Notes: generated by a model from the letters alone, not told the origin. DNA of 64,000 nt from an uncultured Gemmiger sp. (GCA_947631565.1 CANRLV010000002.1:1-64000); one strand, 5' to 3'. Positions 40,967-50,446 are shown, counted from the first letter of the stretch. Translations and numbers: made by a program.

Positions 40967-41511
40967 AGGGAAAACTGCACCTGCCGCCGCGCCTGGCGGC
41001 GCTGTGGGCGGACGAAAAGCGGCGCGCCAACCTGCTGCTGGTGCTGGGCATCGCCGGGATGCTGCTGCTGGCCTTCTCGGAATGGCTGCCGGCAAAACCC
41101 GGGGCGGCGGCCGATACCAAGCCGGCACCGACCGAGCAGCCGGCCGCCGATTACGCCGCCGAGCTGGAGCAGCGTTTGCAGGCGCTGCTGGTCCAGGTCG
41201 AGGGGGCAGGCCGGGTGCAGGTGATGGTCACGCTGTACGCCGGCGAGCAGACCGTCTACGCCAAAAACACCGACGTCGACGCCGACGGCGCCGCGCGCAG
41301 CGAGTATGTGCTGGTCGCCGGCACCGGTGCCCCGGCACTGGTCGAGCAGGTGACCGTGCCGGCCGTGCAGGGGGTGGCGGTGGTGTGTGACGGCGGCGGC
41401 AGCGCCGCCGTGCAGAGCCGCATCACCGACATCGTGGCGGCGCTGACCGGCGTGGGAACGAGCCATATCACCGTGACCCCGATGGTCACACCACAATACA
41501 GGGAGGGCTGA
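40963..41511 (+). CDS. spoIIIAG: Stage III sporulation protein AG
   Basis: 182-residue ring-forming protein of the feeding-tube channel. One membrane helix (about 23-40) is followed by the extracytoplasmic ring domain (YAAELEQRLQALLVQVEGAG, VQVMVTLYAGEQTVYAKN, GVAVVCDGG), typical of SpoIIIAG. Confidence 0.93.
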   Translation: MKGKLHLPPRLAALWADEKRRANLLLVLGIAGMLLLAFSEWLPAKPGAAADTKPAPTEQPAADYAAELEQRLQALLVQVEGAGRVQVMVTLYAGEQTVYAKNTDVDADGAARSEYVLVAGTGAPALVEQVTVPAVQGVAVVCDGGGSAAVQSRITDIVAALTGVGTSHITVTPMVTPQYREG

Positions 41512-41513
41512 GC

Positions 41514-42215
41514 ATGAAAAATCATACTGTCACCAAATCCGCGGCGGCTGCCGCCGCACCGGCCCCGGCGCCAAAGCGCGGCACGAAAAACCGCCGCGGC
41601 ATGACTGTTGCCGCCCTGACGCTGGCGCTGGGTACGGCGGTGTACCTGAACTGGAGCTTTGCCAGACAGGCGCCGCTGGCCGTGCAGACGACGGCGGACG
41701 GCGGCGTGGCCGAGGTGATGGCCGATGCCGGCGTCACCGATACCGATGCCGGCGCGGTGGCGGTGTTCGACGAGCTGCCCTCGGCGGCCGACAGCGACGC
41801 CGCGCCCAACAAAAACTACGGCGAGGCGCAGCTTGTCAGCGTGAACAAGGACCCCGGCAACGAATTTTTTGAGCAAGCGCGCCTTGCCCGCACCAAGGCC
41901 CGGGACGAAGCGCTGGAAAGCATCGAGAAAGCGCTCAAGGGCGCCAATCTCAGCGATGAGGAAAAGGCGGACCTGACCGCCAGGCTCAAGGCGCAGCTGA
42001 GCAATGTGACGGTGGAAAGCGACCTTGAGACCCTCATCAAGGCCAAAGGCTTTGCCGACTGTGTGGTGCTGGTCAATCCTGACAGTGTGGACGTGACGGT
42101 GATGACCGAGAACGACGCCCTGACCGCCGCCGAGGTGACCCGCATCCGTGACCTGGTGCTGGACAAATGCCGCACCGTCACCGCCCGGCAGATCACCGTG
42201 ACCGAGGTCAAGTGA
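41514..42215 (+). CDS. spoIIIAH: Stage III sporulation protein AH
   Basis: 233-residue SpoIIIAH, which pairs with SpoIIQ of the forespore across the intermembrane space. One membrane helix (about 32-48), a low-complexity Ala/Asp linker, then the YscJ/FliF-type ring domain (LARTKARDEALESIEKAL... to CVVLVNPDSVDVTV). It starts 2 bp after spoIIIAG and is the last gene of the operon. Confidence 0.94.
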   Translation: MKNHTVTKSAAAAAAPAPAPKRGTKNRRGMTVAALTLALGTAVYLNWSFARQAPLAVQTTADGGVAEVMADAGVTDTDAGAVAVFDELPSAADSDAAPNKNYGEAQLVSVNKDPGNEFFEQARLARTKARDEALESIEKALKGANLSDEEKADLTARLKAQLSNVTVESDLETLIKAKGFADCVVLVNPDSVDVTVMTENDALTAAEVTRIRDLVLDKCRTVTARQITVTEVK

Positions 42216-42243
42216 ATTTGCAAAAATACTTGTGCTGCGCCGG

Positions 42244-42272
42244 TTGTAAAAAATCCGGCTTTGTGGTACAAT
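42244..42272 (+). promoter_or_regulatory. Sigma-A promoter of the asp23-nusB-...-recN operon
   Basis: TTGTAA (42244-42249), 17 bp, TACAAT (42267-42272). It lies between the spoIIIA operon and asp23. No terminator or further promoter is obvious in the next 11 kb. Confidence 0.7.
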
Positions 42273-42315
42273 AGCAGGGCAAATCAAAAGTCCTGACCAG
42301 GGAGGACGCAAAATC

Positions 42316-42666
42316 ATGGATGTGCATACCACAAGCAGCGGCAGCCTGCAGATCTCGACTGAGGCCGTGGCCAAGATCGCCCGGCTGGCGGCGTTGGAGG
42401 TGGACGGCGTGGCGGCGGTGGCCGCCGGCGGCGCCCAGAGCGTGCGCGGCCTGCTGAGCAAGACCAGCCTGCACAACCCGGTCACGGTGGAATTGCAGGA
42501 CGGCATTGCCCGCCTGCGCGTGCATATTCTGGCGGTCTACGGCGCCAAGGTCATGCAGGTTTGCGAAAAGGTGCAGGAGAACGTCAAGCAGACGGTCCAG
42601 AACATGACCGGCATCACGGTGTCCCGCGTCGATGTGGTCGTGGCGGGCCTGGGCGAAGCGCACTGA
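42316..42666 (+). CDS. Asp23/Gls24 family envelope stress protein (YqhY-like)
   Basis: 116-residue Asp23-domain protein: TTSSGSLQISTEAVAKIARLA..., VDGVAAVAAG, and PVTVELQDGIARLRVHILAVYG followed by the amphipathic C-terminal helix. In B. subtilis the paralogue YqhY sits beside accBC and nusB, as here beside nusB, and has been linked to fatty-acid synthesis. GGGAGG precedes the ATG. Confidence 0.92.
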   Translation: MDVHTTSSGSLQISTEAVAKIARLAALEVDGVAAVAAGGAQSVRGLLSKTSLHNPVTVELQDGIARLRVHILAVYGAKVMQVCEKVQENVKQTVQNMTGITVSRVDVVVAGLGEAH

Positions 42667-42683
42667 AGGGCGGGAGCGCACGG

Positions 42684-43112
42684 ATGAGCAACGCCGCAAA
42701 ACTGCCCCGCCGCCAATCGCGTGAAAACGCCTTTCTGGCCGCTTTCTCGCTGACCTTTCAACCTGAGGCGAGCGCCGAGGCGCTGGAGAACCTGACCGAA
42801 AGCGGCGATGTGGCACTGGATGACTACGCGCAGCGCCTGCTGCGTGACGTCGCCGCACACCGGCCCGAGCTGGACGCCCTGATCGAAAGCCACCTCAAGG
42901 GCTGGACGCTGGGGCGCATCCCGCGCGCCAGCATGACCGCCATGCGCATCGCATTGGCCGAGATGCTCTACGCCGACGAGGATATGACCGCCATCGCCAT
43001 CAACGAGGCGGTGGAGCTGGTCAAAAAATACGGGGCCGACGGCGACCACCAGTTCGTCAACGGCCTGCTGGGCACCGTCGCGCGGGAGCGCGCGGGCGAG
43101 GTCTCATGCTGA
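42684..43112 (+). CDS. nusB: Transcription antitermination factor NusB
   Basis: All-helical RNA-binding protein that, with NusE, supports antitermination on rRNA operons. 142 residues, with the family features RRQSRENAFLAAFS, RIPRASMTAMRIALAEMLY and AINEAVELVKKYG...FVNGLLG. ATG 42684 lies 15 nt after GGGCGGGAG. Overlaps the next gene by 7 bp. Confidence 0.95.
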   Translation: MSNAAKLPRRQSRENAFLAAFSLTFQPEASAEALENLTESGDVALDDYAQRLLRDVAAHRPELDALIESHLKGWTLGRIPRASMTAMRIALAEMLYADEDMTAIAINEAVELVKKYGADGDHQFVNGLLGTVARERAGEVSC

Positions 43113-44053
43113 CGCTGGGCTTCGATACGAGCAATTACGCAGCCTCTCTGGCCGTGTTCGACACGGACGCCGGAGAGGTTGTTTGCGATACCAAGCAGCT
43201 TTTGCCGGTGCGGCCGGGCCAGCTGGGGCTGCGCCAGAGCGACGCGCTGTTCCACCAGACCGTGCTGCTGCCGCAGCTGCTGGAAAAGATCGCTGCCGGG
43301 GCGCCGCTTTCCGCCATTGGGGCGGTGGGCGTTTCGGCAAAGCCGCGCCCGGCCGAGAGCTCCTATATGCCCTGCTTTCTGGCCGGGGTGAGCGCCGCCG
43401 CGGCCTTCGCCGCCGCACGCGGCGTGCCGCTTGTAAAGACCACGCACCAGCAGGGGCACGCGGCGGCGGCGCTGTTTGCCGCCGGCGGGGCGGCGTTGTT
43501 CGGCGCGGCGGCGCTGGTGTTCCATGTCTCCGGCGGCACCACCGACCTGCTGCTGTACGGCGCCGACGGCAGCATCGAAACGCTGGGGACCAGCAGCGAC
43601 CTCTACGCCGGGCAGGCGGTGGACAGGCTCGGCGTGCGGCTGGGCTTTGCCTTCCCGGCCGGGGCACAGGTCAGCGCGCTGGCCGCCGAGTGCGACGCGG
43701 ACGTGCGTCCCAGGGCGAGCGTGCAGGGCTTGACGTGCAGCCTTTCGGGGTTGGAAAACCAGTGCATAAAGCTGTTGGAGGAGGGGAAAGACCCCGCCTG
43801 TGTGTGCAGATACTGTCTGCTCTGCGTGGCCGAGACGCTGCTGCGCATGGCAAAGGCGGCGCAGGCGCAGTACCCGGGGCTGCCGGTGGTATTTGCCGGC
43901 GGCGTGATGAGCAGCACCGTCATCCGTGACTATGTGACAAAGCGGCTGCCGGGGGCGTATTTCGTGCCCGGGCGCTTTGCCTCCGACAACGCCATCGGCG
44001 TTGCCATTCTGGCCGCAAAGGGGGTGGGCGCGTGGCCGACTACATCCGCGTGA
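43106..44053 (+). CDS. Kae1/TsaD-like protein (peptidase M22 fold paralogue)
   Basis: 315-residue protein of the ASKHA fold related to TsaD, the tRNA t6A enzyme. Seen: the N-terminal LGFDTSNYAASLAVFD phosphate loop, the metal-binding pattern HQQGH (HxxxH), FHVSGGTTDLLL, and FAGGVMSSTVIRD. It is shorter than true TsaD (about 340) and lacks its canonical segments. Its position between nusB and xseA is typical of a clostridial paralogue, which I take to be distinct from tsaD. The role is unknown. Confidence 0.82.
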   Translation: MLTLGFDTSNYAASLAVFDTDAGEVVCDTKQLLPVRPGQLGLRQSDALFHQTVLLPQLLEKIAAGAPLSAIGAVGVSAKPRPAESSYMPCFLAGVSAAAAFAAARGVPLVKTTHQQGHAAAALFAAGGAALFGAAALVFHVSGGTTDLLLYGADGSIETLGTSSDLYAGQAVDRLGVRLGFAFPAGAQVSALAAECDADVRPRASVQGLTCSLSGLENQCIKLLEEGKDPACVCRYCLLCVAETLLRMAKAAQAQYPGLPVVFAGGVMSSTVIRDYVTKRLPGAYFVPGRFASDNAIGVAILAAKGVGAWPTTSA

Positions 44054-45246
44054 GCGAGCTCAACCGCCTGGCCAGACAGGTGCTCGAGCAGTGCGAGCCG
44101 CTTGCAAACCTGGTGCTGCTGGGCGAGATCTCGAACTTTACCCGCCATTACAAAAGCGGCCACTGCTACTTTACCCTCAAGGACGAGAACGCCGCCGTCA
44201 AAACGGTGCTGTTCCGCGACAAGGCCCGCCTGCTGGGCTTTGCGCCGCAGGACGGTATGCAGGTGCTGGCCTGGGGCCGCGCCACGCTGTATGAGAGGGA
44301 CGGCGCTTTCCAGTTTTATGCCGAGTATCTGCGCCCCTTCGGCGCCGGCGCGGCGCAGATGGCGTTCGATGCTCTCAAGCGTAAACTGGAGGCCGAGGGC
44401 CTGTTTGACGCCGCCCGCAAACGCCCGCTGCCGCCGGCGCCGAAATGCATCGGCATCGTGACCTCCAAGACCGGCGCCGCTTTGCAGGACGTGCGCAACG
44501 TCATCGGCCGCCGCTGGCCGCTGGCAACGCTGCTGCTGGCCCCGGTCAGCGTGCAGGGGATGGAGGCGGAGGCGAGCATCGTGGCCGGCATCCGCGCACT
44601 TGATGCCGACCCGCGCCCGGAGCTGATCCTGGTCACCCGCGGCGGCGGCAGCCGGGAGGATCTGTGGGTGTTCAATTCGGAGCGCATCGCCCGCGCCGCG
44701 GCGGCCTGCCGCAAGCCGCTGGTCAGTGCCGTCGGGCATGAGATCGACTATACCATCCTTGACTATGTGGCCGACCTGCGCGCGCCCACGCCCTCGGCGG
44801 CGGCGGAGCTGTGCGTGCCGGACATCGCCGCCGTGCGCCGCAGCTTGCAGGACATACAGGGAAAATTGCAAAAAAGTATACAGTCCTGCCTGAATGTATG
44901 GTATAATAATGCATCCGGGGCCGAAAAAGCGCTGGACCGCTGCCGCCCGACGGCGGCGCTGGCCGCGCGCCGGCAGGCACTGGAGGCAGCACGGGACGCG
45001 GTCCAGAGCGCCGCGGCGGCCCGCCTGCAAAGCGCCGAAGCCCGCCTGCAGGGCGCGGCGGCGGTGGCGGCCACGCTGGACCCCTACGCCGTGCTGGGGC
45101 GCGGGTACGCGCTGGTGACCGACCGTGCCGGCAAGCAGCTGCCGGTCGAGGGATTGGCGCCGGGCCAGCGCATCATCGTGCAGGGGCGGCGCGCCTGGGC
45201 ACAGTGCACGGTGGAAACGACCGGGAAAGGGGACGCACGGCCATGA
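44032..45246 (+). CDS. xseA: Exodeoxyribonuclease VII large subunit
   Basis: Catalytic subunit of the single-strand exonuclease VII. 404 residues: an OB fold at the N terminus (VLLGEISNFTRHYKSGHCYF), the catalytic domain with GIVTSKTGAALQDV and LVTRGGGSREDLWVFN, VSAVGHEIDYTI, then a coiled coil. GTG 44032 lies inside the previous gene (22-bp overlap), and the family motif starts right after it. Confidence 0.96.
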   Translation: MADYIRVSELNRLARQVLEQCEPLANLVLLGEISNFTRHYKSGHCYFTLKDENAAVKTVLFRDKARLLGFAPQDGMQVLAWGRATLYERDGAFQFYAEYLRPFGAGAAQMAFDALKRKLEAEGLFDAARKRPLPPAPKCIGIVTSKTGAALQDVRNVIGRRWPLATLLLAPVSVQGMEAEASIVAGIRALDADPRPELILVTRGGGSREDLWVFNSERIARAAAACRKPLVSAVGHEIDYTILDYVADLRAPTPSAAAELCVPDIAAVRRSLQDIQGKLQKSIQSCLNVWYNNASGAEKALDRCRPTAALAARRQALEAARDAVQSAAAARLQSAEARLQGAAAVAATLDPYAVLGRGYALVTDRAGKQLPVEGLAPGQRIIVQGRRAWAQCTVETTGKGDARP

Positions 45247-45467
45247 GCGAAGCGATGTGCTATGAGCAGGCGATGGACCGCCTGCAAACGCTGTTGGAAA
45301 AATTGCAGGATGAGGCGACGCCGCTGGCCGAGGCCATCCGGCTTTACGCCGAGGCGGCGCAGATGATCGCCGTCTGCCACGCGGCGCTGGAAAACGCCAA
45401 GCTCCAGATCGAGGAGATCGACCTCAAGCTGGCGCAGGCGGCCCCGGCCGCGGAGGACAACGCATGA
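45243..45467 (+). CDS. xseB: Exodeoxyribonuclease VII small subunit
   Basis: 74-residue two-helix subunit that coats the XseA coiled coil. Pattern YEQAMDRLQTLLEKLQDEATPLAEAIRLYAEA is typical. Overlaps xseA by ATGA (45243) and ispA by ATGA at its end. Confidence 0.93.
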   Translation: MSEAMCYEQAMDRLQTLLEKLQDEATPLAEAIRLYAEAAQMIAVCHAALENAKLQIEEIDLKLAQAAPAAEDNA

Positions 45468-46354
45468 CGCGGGAACAGTATGACCGCCAGTGCGCCGACT
45501 GGCGCCGCCGGACCGAGGACCGCCTGACCGTTCTGTGTGACGGGGTGTTTGCCCCCGGCGCCCGCATTGGGCAGGCGGCTCGCTACAGCCTGCTGGGCGG
45601 CGGCAAGCGGATACGCGCGCTGCTCACGCTGGCTGCCTGTAACTTGGCCGGCGGCGATACGGCCGCCGCGCTGGACTACGCCTGCGCGCTGGAGATGCTG
45701 CACTGCTATTCCCTCATCCATGACGACCTGCCCTGCATGGACAATGACGATACCCGCCGCGGCCAGCCCAGCTGCCACAGGCAGTTTGACGAGGCAACGG
45801 CCCTTTTGGCCGCCGACGCGCTGGTGACGGCCGCGTTCGAGGTCATCGCAAACGCCCCGGCCGGTGCCGAGAGCCGGGCGCAGGCCGCAGCCGTGCTGGC
45901 CAAGGGCGGCGGCGGGCGCGGTATGCTGTACGGGCAGGAGCTCGACAAGCGCTTTGAGACCGAGACGGCCGACGAGGAACAGCTGCTCGGCCTGCACCGC
46001 CACAAGACGGGGGCGCTGATCCTGGCCGCGGTGCAGCTGGGGCTTGCCGGCGGCGCCGCGGCGGACGAAGATACGCGCCAAGCGCTGGAGGACTATGCGC
46101 GGCACCTGGGGCTGGGCTTCCAGATCGTCGACGATATCCTGGATGTGACGGCCAGCAGCGAGACCCTGGGCAAGCCGGCCGGCAGCGATGCCGCCAACGG
46201 CAAAACGACCTTTGTGACGCTGTACGGGCTGGCGGGCGCAAAAGCGCGCGCCGCCGTCGAGACCCGGGCGGCCCTGCAGGCCCTGGACGGCTTTGGCGAA
46301 AAGGCTGATTTTTTGCGCCGCCTGGCCCGGGAGCTTTTGCGGCGGGAACGGTAA
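45464..46354 (+). CDS. ispA: Polyprenyl synthetase (farnesyl diphosphate synthase)
   Basis: Condenses isopentenyl and allylic diphosphates to farnesyl diphosphate. 296 residues, with GGGKRIRALL, the first aspartate-rich motif DDLPCMDND, and the second FQIVDDILD. The chain-length-controlling residues before the first motif (HCYSLIHDD) fit the bacterial FPP-synthase type. Neighbouring dxs makes the precursor. Confidence 0.94.
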   Translation: MTREQYDRQCADWRRRTEDRLTVLCDGVFAPGARIGQAARYSLLGGGKRIRALLTLAACNLAGGDTAAALDYACALEMLHCYSLIHDDLPCMDNDDTRRGQPSCHRQFDEATALLAADALVTAAFEVIANAPAGAESRAQAAAVLAKGGGGRGMLYGQELDKRFETETADEEQLLGLHRHKTGALILAAVQLGLAGGAAADEDTRQALEDYARHLGLGFQIVDDILDVTASSETLGKPAGSDAANGKTTFVTLYGLAGAKARAAVETRAALQALDGFGEKADFLRRLARELLRRER

Positions 46355-46381
46355 TACGGAAAACAAAGGGATGTGAACGGG

Positions 46382-46852
46382 ATGCAATGGCTGCAAATGC
46401 TGCTGCGCTGGAACTTTGTGCTGGTCACGGCGATCACGGCCTCGTTGGCGGCGCAGCTGGCCAAGGTCATCATCAACCTGATACTGGTGCGCAAATTTAT
46501 CCCCGAGCGCCTGTGGGGCGCCGGCGGTATGCCCAGCGCGCATTCCGCCACCGTCTGTGCGATGACGGTGGCCGTGGGGCGCTACTGCGGCATACACGAC
46601 ACGATGTTCGCGCTGGCGCTGATCCTTTCCATCATCGTCATGTATGACGCCATGGGCGTGCGCTGGGAGACCGGCAAGCAGGCCCAGGTGCTCAACCAGC
46701 TGATCGACGAATGGATGGAACAGGGCGCGCAGTTCTGGCCCATTCTGGGCGACAAAAAGCTGAAGGAGATGGTCGGCCATACCCCCATCCAGGTGCTGAC
46801 CGGCGCGGTGCTGGGCATCGGCATCGGCTTTGTGATGCCGATACCGGTCTGA
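46382..46852 (+). CDS. Divergent PAP2 family membrane protein
   Basis: 156-residue membrane protein with the acid-phosphatase-like segment GGMPSAHSATVCAM and about four helices. The family (DUF212/divergent PAP2) is conserved next to isoprenoid genes and could act on prenyl phosphates, which is inference. GTG 46373 is an alternative start; ATG 46382 sits at a better distance from AAAGGGATG. Confidence 0.88.
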   Translation: MQWLQMLLRWNFVLVTAITASLAAQLAKVIINLILVRKFIPERLWGAGGMPSAHSATVCAMTVAVGRYCGIHDTMFALALILSIIVMYDAMGVRWETGKQAQVLNQLIDEWMEQGAQFWPILGDKKLKEMVGHTPIQVLTGAVLGIGIGFVMPIPV

Positions 46853-46878
46853 TCATGATTCGTTTTTGAGGTCATCGT

Positions 46879-48771
46879 ATGAGTTACCCCCTGCTTGACC
46901 GGCTGGAAGCGCCGGGCGATGTGCGGAACCTGCCCGTCGCTGAGCTGCCCCAGCTGTGTGAGGAGATCCGCAGCTTTCTGATCGAAAGCGTATCCAACAC
47001 CGGCGGCCACCTTGCCTCCAACCTGGGCGTGGTGGAGCTGACGGTGGCGCTGCACCATACGCTGGACCTGCCGCAGGACAAGATCCTGTTCGACGTCGGC
47101 CACCAGTGCTACACCCACAAGCTGCTCACCGGCCGCCGCGCGGGCTTTGCCGCGCTGCGCCAGCTGGAGGGCATCTCCGGCTTCCCGTCCCCGGCCGAGA
47201 GCGAGTACGATACCTTCGTGGCCGGGCACGGCAGCGCCGCGCTGTCGGCGGCCATCGGCATCGCCCGCGCCAAAAAGCTCAAGAATGAGCCGGGGCGCGT
47301 GGTGGTCATCGTCGGCGACGGCGCCTTCACCGGCGGCATGGTCTACGAGGGCATGAACAATATCGCCCTGCTCAACAATCTGGTCGTCATCCTCAACGAC
47401 AACAAGATGTCCATCGGCAAGAACGTCGGCATGATCGCCAACTACCTGACCAAGCTGCGCACCGACCCCGCCTATTTCCACGCCAAGGCGCGCATGGAGA
47501 CCGTGCTCGGGTGCATCCCGCTGGTGGGGCAGGGGCTCGTGCGCCTTTTGCAGAACGGCAAGCAGCTCATCCGCCGCTGGCTGTACCATTCCACCATGTT
47601 TGAGCAGATGGGCTTCCAGTACATAGGCCCGGTAGACGGGCACGACGTGGCCGGGCTCTGCCGCCTGTTTGAAAACATGAAGGAGCAGTTCGCGCCGCTG
47701 TTCATCCACGTCGTCACCCAGAAAGGCAAGGGCCTCAAGCCGGCCGAGGACAACCCCGGCGAGTTCCACAACGTCTCCGCCTTTGACCTTGACCACCTGA
47801 CCAACCCCGAGCTCTCGCCGGAGGATTCCTTCTCGGTGTGCTTCGGGCGCAAGCTGGCCCGCCTCGGCAAGGACGAGCCGCGCCTGTGCGCCATCACGGC
47901 GGCGATGAAATACGGCACCGGGCTGCAGTATTTCAAGCACCGCTTTGCCGACCGCTTTTTTGACGTCGGCATGGCGGAGCAGCACGCCGTCACCTTTGCG
48001 GCCGGGCTGGCCAGCCAGGGCCTTTTGCCGGTGGTGGCTATCTACTCGACCTTTTTCCAGCGCGCCTATGACCAGATCATCCACGATGTGGTGCTCATGC
48101 GCCTGCCGGTCCTGTTCGCCGTGGACCGCGCCGGCTTTGTGCCCGGCGACGGCGAGACGCACCAGGGCATCTATGATGTGGCTTTCTTTGCGCAGGCCGG
48201 CATCCCGGTCTATGCGCCGGCCAACTATCAGGAGCTGGAATACTGGCTGGAGGAGCTCGTCAAAAACCCGGACGGGCCGCGCGCCATCCGCTACCCGCGC
48301 GGCAAGGAGATCTATCCGTTGGCCGCGCTGGGCTGCTCCGGCAAAGCGCTGGACCTGCTGCCTGCCCCCAGGCGGCAGGGGAAGGCCGATCTCCTGCTCA
48401 TCAGCTACGGCGCCATGACCGAGGAGATCCTCTCGGCCGCCGAGACGCTGCGCGCCGACGGTATGGCCGTCGATTGCTGCAAGCTCACGCGGCTGTTCCC
48501 GCTGCCCGAGCCGGAGCTTTTGCCGCTGGTAAGGCAGTATAAGGCCATCCTGCTGGCGGAGGATACCATCGCCGCCGGCGGCATTGGCCGGCAGGTGGCG
48601 GCGCTGCTGCAGGGCGCCGGCTGGCGGGGGCAGTACGTCCCCCTTGCCGCCAACAACATCGACCTGCCGCACGCCACCGTCCAGCAGATGCGCGCTGTGC
48701 AGGGGCTGGACGCCGCCAGCATCCTGGAGATGGTGCACCTGATGATGCCGGACGGGGAGGGTACGCCGTGA
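46879..48771 (+). CDS. dxs: 1-deoxy-D-xylulose-5-phosphate synthase
   Basis: Thiamine-diphosphate enzyme that starts the non-mevalonate isoprenoid pathway from pyruvate and glyceraldehyde 3-phosphate. The 630-residue protein has the SNTGGHLASNLGVVELTVAL opening, the catalytic-His segment DVGHQCYTHKLLTGR, GDGAFTGGMVYEGMN (TPP motif), FDVGMAEQHAVTFAAG and DRAGFVPGDGETHQG. Its stop overlaps tlyA (GTGA). Confidence 0.97.
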   Translation: MSYPLLDRLEAPGDVRNLPVAELPQLCEEIRSFLIESVSNTGGHLASNLGVVELTVALHHTLDLPQDKILFDVGHQCYTHKLLTGRRAGFAALRQLEGISGFPSPAESEYDTFVAGHGSAALSAAIGIARAKKLKNEPGRVVVIVGDGAFTGGMVYEGMNNIALLNNLVVILNDNKMSIGKNVGMIANYLTKLRTDPAYFHAKARMETVLGCIPLVGQGLVRLLQNGKQLIRRWLYHSTMFEQMGFQYIGPVDGHDVAGLCRLFENMKEQFAPLFIHVVTQKGKGLKPAEDNPGEFHNVSAFDLDHLTNPELSPEDSFSVCFGRKLARLGKDEPRLCAITAAMKYGTGLQYFKHRFADRFFDVGMAEQHAVTFAAGLASQGLLPVVAIYSTFFQRAYDQIIHDVVLMRLPVLFAVDRAGFVPGDGETHQGIYDVAFFAQAGIPVYAPANYQELEYWLEELVKNPDGPRAIRYPRGKEIYPLAALGCSGKALDLLPAPRRQGKADLLLISYGAMTEEILSAAETLRADGMAVDCCKLTRLFPLPEPELLPLVRQYKAILLAEDTIAAGGIGRQVAALLQGAGWRGQYVPLAANNIDLPHATVQQMRAVQGLDAASILEMVHLMMPDGEGTP

Positions 48772-49571
48772 AGCAGCGCCTTGACCAGTACCTGTGCCAG
48801 AATGGCCTGGCCCAAAGCCGGGAACGCGCCAAGGCGCTCATCATGGCCGGCATCGTCTATGTGAACGGCCAGAAGGCCGACAAGGCCGGCGACACCGTGC
48901 CCGAGGGCGCCGGCGTTGAGGTGCGCGGGCATGACTTCGGTTACGTTGGGCGCGGCGGGCTCAAGCTGGAGAAGGCGATGCAGGTCTTTCCGCTTGACCT
49001 GGCCGGCAAGGTCTGCATGGACATCGGCGCCGCCACCGGCGGCTTTACCGACTGTATGCTGCAAAACGGCGCCGCCAAGGTCTACGCCGTCGACGTCGGT
49101 TACGGGGAATTGGCCTGGAGCCTGCGCGGCGACGCGCGCGTCGTCAACATGGAGCGCACCAACATCCGCAGCGTCACGCCCGCCGATCTGGCCGAGCCGA
49201 TCGAATTTTTCAGCGTCGATGTGTCGTTTATTTCCTTAAAGCACGTGTTGCCGGTGGCTGATGCCATCTGCACGCAAAGCGCGCAGGGCGTCTGCCTCGT
49301 CAAGCCCCAGTTCGAGGCCGGGCGCGAAAAGGTCGGCAAAAACGGCGTCGTGCGCGAGGCCGCCACCCATCGTGAGGTCCTGCTGGCTGCCGCCGGCTAC
49401 GCCCGGCAAAACCATTTTGCCGTCGCCGGGCTGGACTTTTCGCCCATCAAGGGGCCGGCCGGCAACATCGAGTTCCTGATGCACCTTGTCCATACCGAGG
49501 CGGAGCCGGCCCCGATGCCGGAGCCTTGGGCCGCCCGCGTGACCGCCGCCGCCCATGCGGCGCTGGACTGA
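48768..49571 (+). CDS. tlyA: TlyA family rRNA methyltransferase (hemolysin-like)
   Basis: 267 residues: an N-terminal S4 RNA-binding domain (MKQRLDQYLCQNGLAQSRERAKALI) and an FtsJ-like methyltransferase domain with DIGAATGGFTDCML (SAM site) and SFISLKHVLP. In mycobacteria TlyA makes 2'-O-methylcytidines in 16S and 23S rRNA. The position between dxs and nadK is conserved in Firmicutes. Start GTG 48768. Confidence 0.93.
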   Translation: MKQRLDQYLCQNGLAQSRERAKALIMAGIVYVNGQKADKAGDTVPEGAGVEVRGHDFGYVGRGGLKLEKAMQVFPLDLAGKVCMDIGAATGGFTDCMLQNGAAKVYAVDVGYGELAWSLRGDARVVNMERTNIRSVTPADLAEPIEFFSVDVSFISLKHVLPVADAICTQSAQGVCLVKPQFEAGREKVGKNGVVREAATHREVLLAAAGYARQNHFAVAGLDFSPIKGPAGNIEFLMHLVHTEAEPAPMPEPWAARVTAAAHAALD

Positions 49572-49594
49572 AAATACCACACAGGAGAGGTAGT

Positions 49595-50440
49595 ATGCGC
49601 ATACTGCTGTACCCCAACCGCAGCAAGGACACCGGCTTTGCCGTCACGCGGCAGGCCGTAGCGCTATTGCAAAGCAGCGGCGCCGAGGTGCTGGCCGGGC
49701 AGCGCTTCCGGCCGGCGCTGGGCGATATGGACCTGACCTTCCTGCCCCGCGCCGACGCGCTGCGCCAGGCCGACGCCGTGCTGACCGTCGGCGGTGACGG
49801 CACCATGCTGGAGGCGGGCGCCGCCTGCATCGAGCAGGAAAAGCCCATTTTGGGCGTCAACCTCGGGCGCACCGGCTTTCTGGCTACCTGTGAAGTATCC
49901 GAGCTTGCCACCAAGCTGCCGCGGCTGGCGGCGGGGGATTTTGCGCTGGAGCCGCGCAGCCTGCTCGAGGCCGAATGCGCAGCCCACGGATGGCGGCATA
50001 CCGCCATCAACGAGGTGGTGCTCTACGGCAAAAGCCGCCTGCACCCGATGGACTACACGGTCTTTTGTGACGGTGTACCGGTCGGACGCTACCGCTGTGA
50101 CGGCATCATCGCCGCCACGCCCACCGGCTCGACGGCGTATGCGCTCTCGGCCGGGGGACCGGCGCTGGACGCACTGGCACAGGTGCTGGAGATCATCCCC
50201 ATCTGCGCCCACGGCGGGCAGCACGTGCCGCTGGTCTTTTCGGCCGGGCGGAGGCTGACCGTGACGGCGGAGGCTGAGAACCGCGACAACGTGTTTGTCT
50301 GTGCCGACAGCCAGGACCCTTGCGAGTTGGTTCCCGGCGATACGGTAGAAATATCCCTTTCCGCCAGGCGGCTGCCGCTGATCAGCTTTGACCATACCGA
50401 GCAGTTCCGCGCCGTGATCAACAAATTGATGCGAAGGTGA
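49595..50440 (+). CDS. nadK: NAD kinase
   Basis: Phosphorylates NAD to NADP. 281 residues with VGGDGTMLEA (GGDG motif), GVNLGRTGFLA, NEVVLY, and IIAATPTGSTAYALSAGGP. ATG 49595 follows ACAGGAGAGG. Confidence 0.96.
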   Translation: MRILLYPNRSKDTGFAVTRQAVALLQSSGAEVLAGQRFRPALGDMDLTFLPRADALRQADAVLTVGGDGTMLEAGAACIEQEKPILGVNLGRTGFLATCEVSELATKLPRLAAGDFALEPRSLLEAECAAHGWRHTAINEVVLYGKSRLHPMDYTVFCDGVPVGRYRCDGIIAATPTGSTAYALSAGGPALDALAQVLEIIPICAHGGQHVPLVFSAGRRLTVTAEAENRDNVFVCADSQDPCELVPGDTVEISLSARRLPLISFDHTEQFRAVINKLMRR

Positions 50441-50446
50441 TATAAG

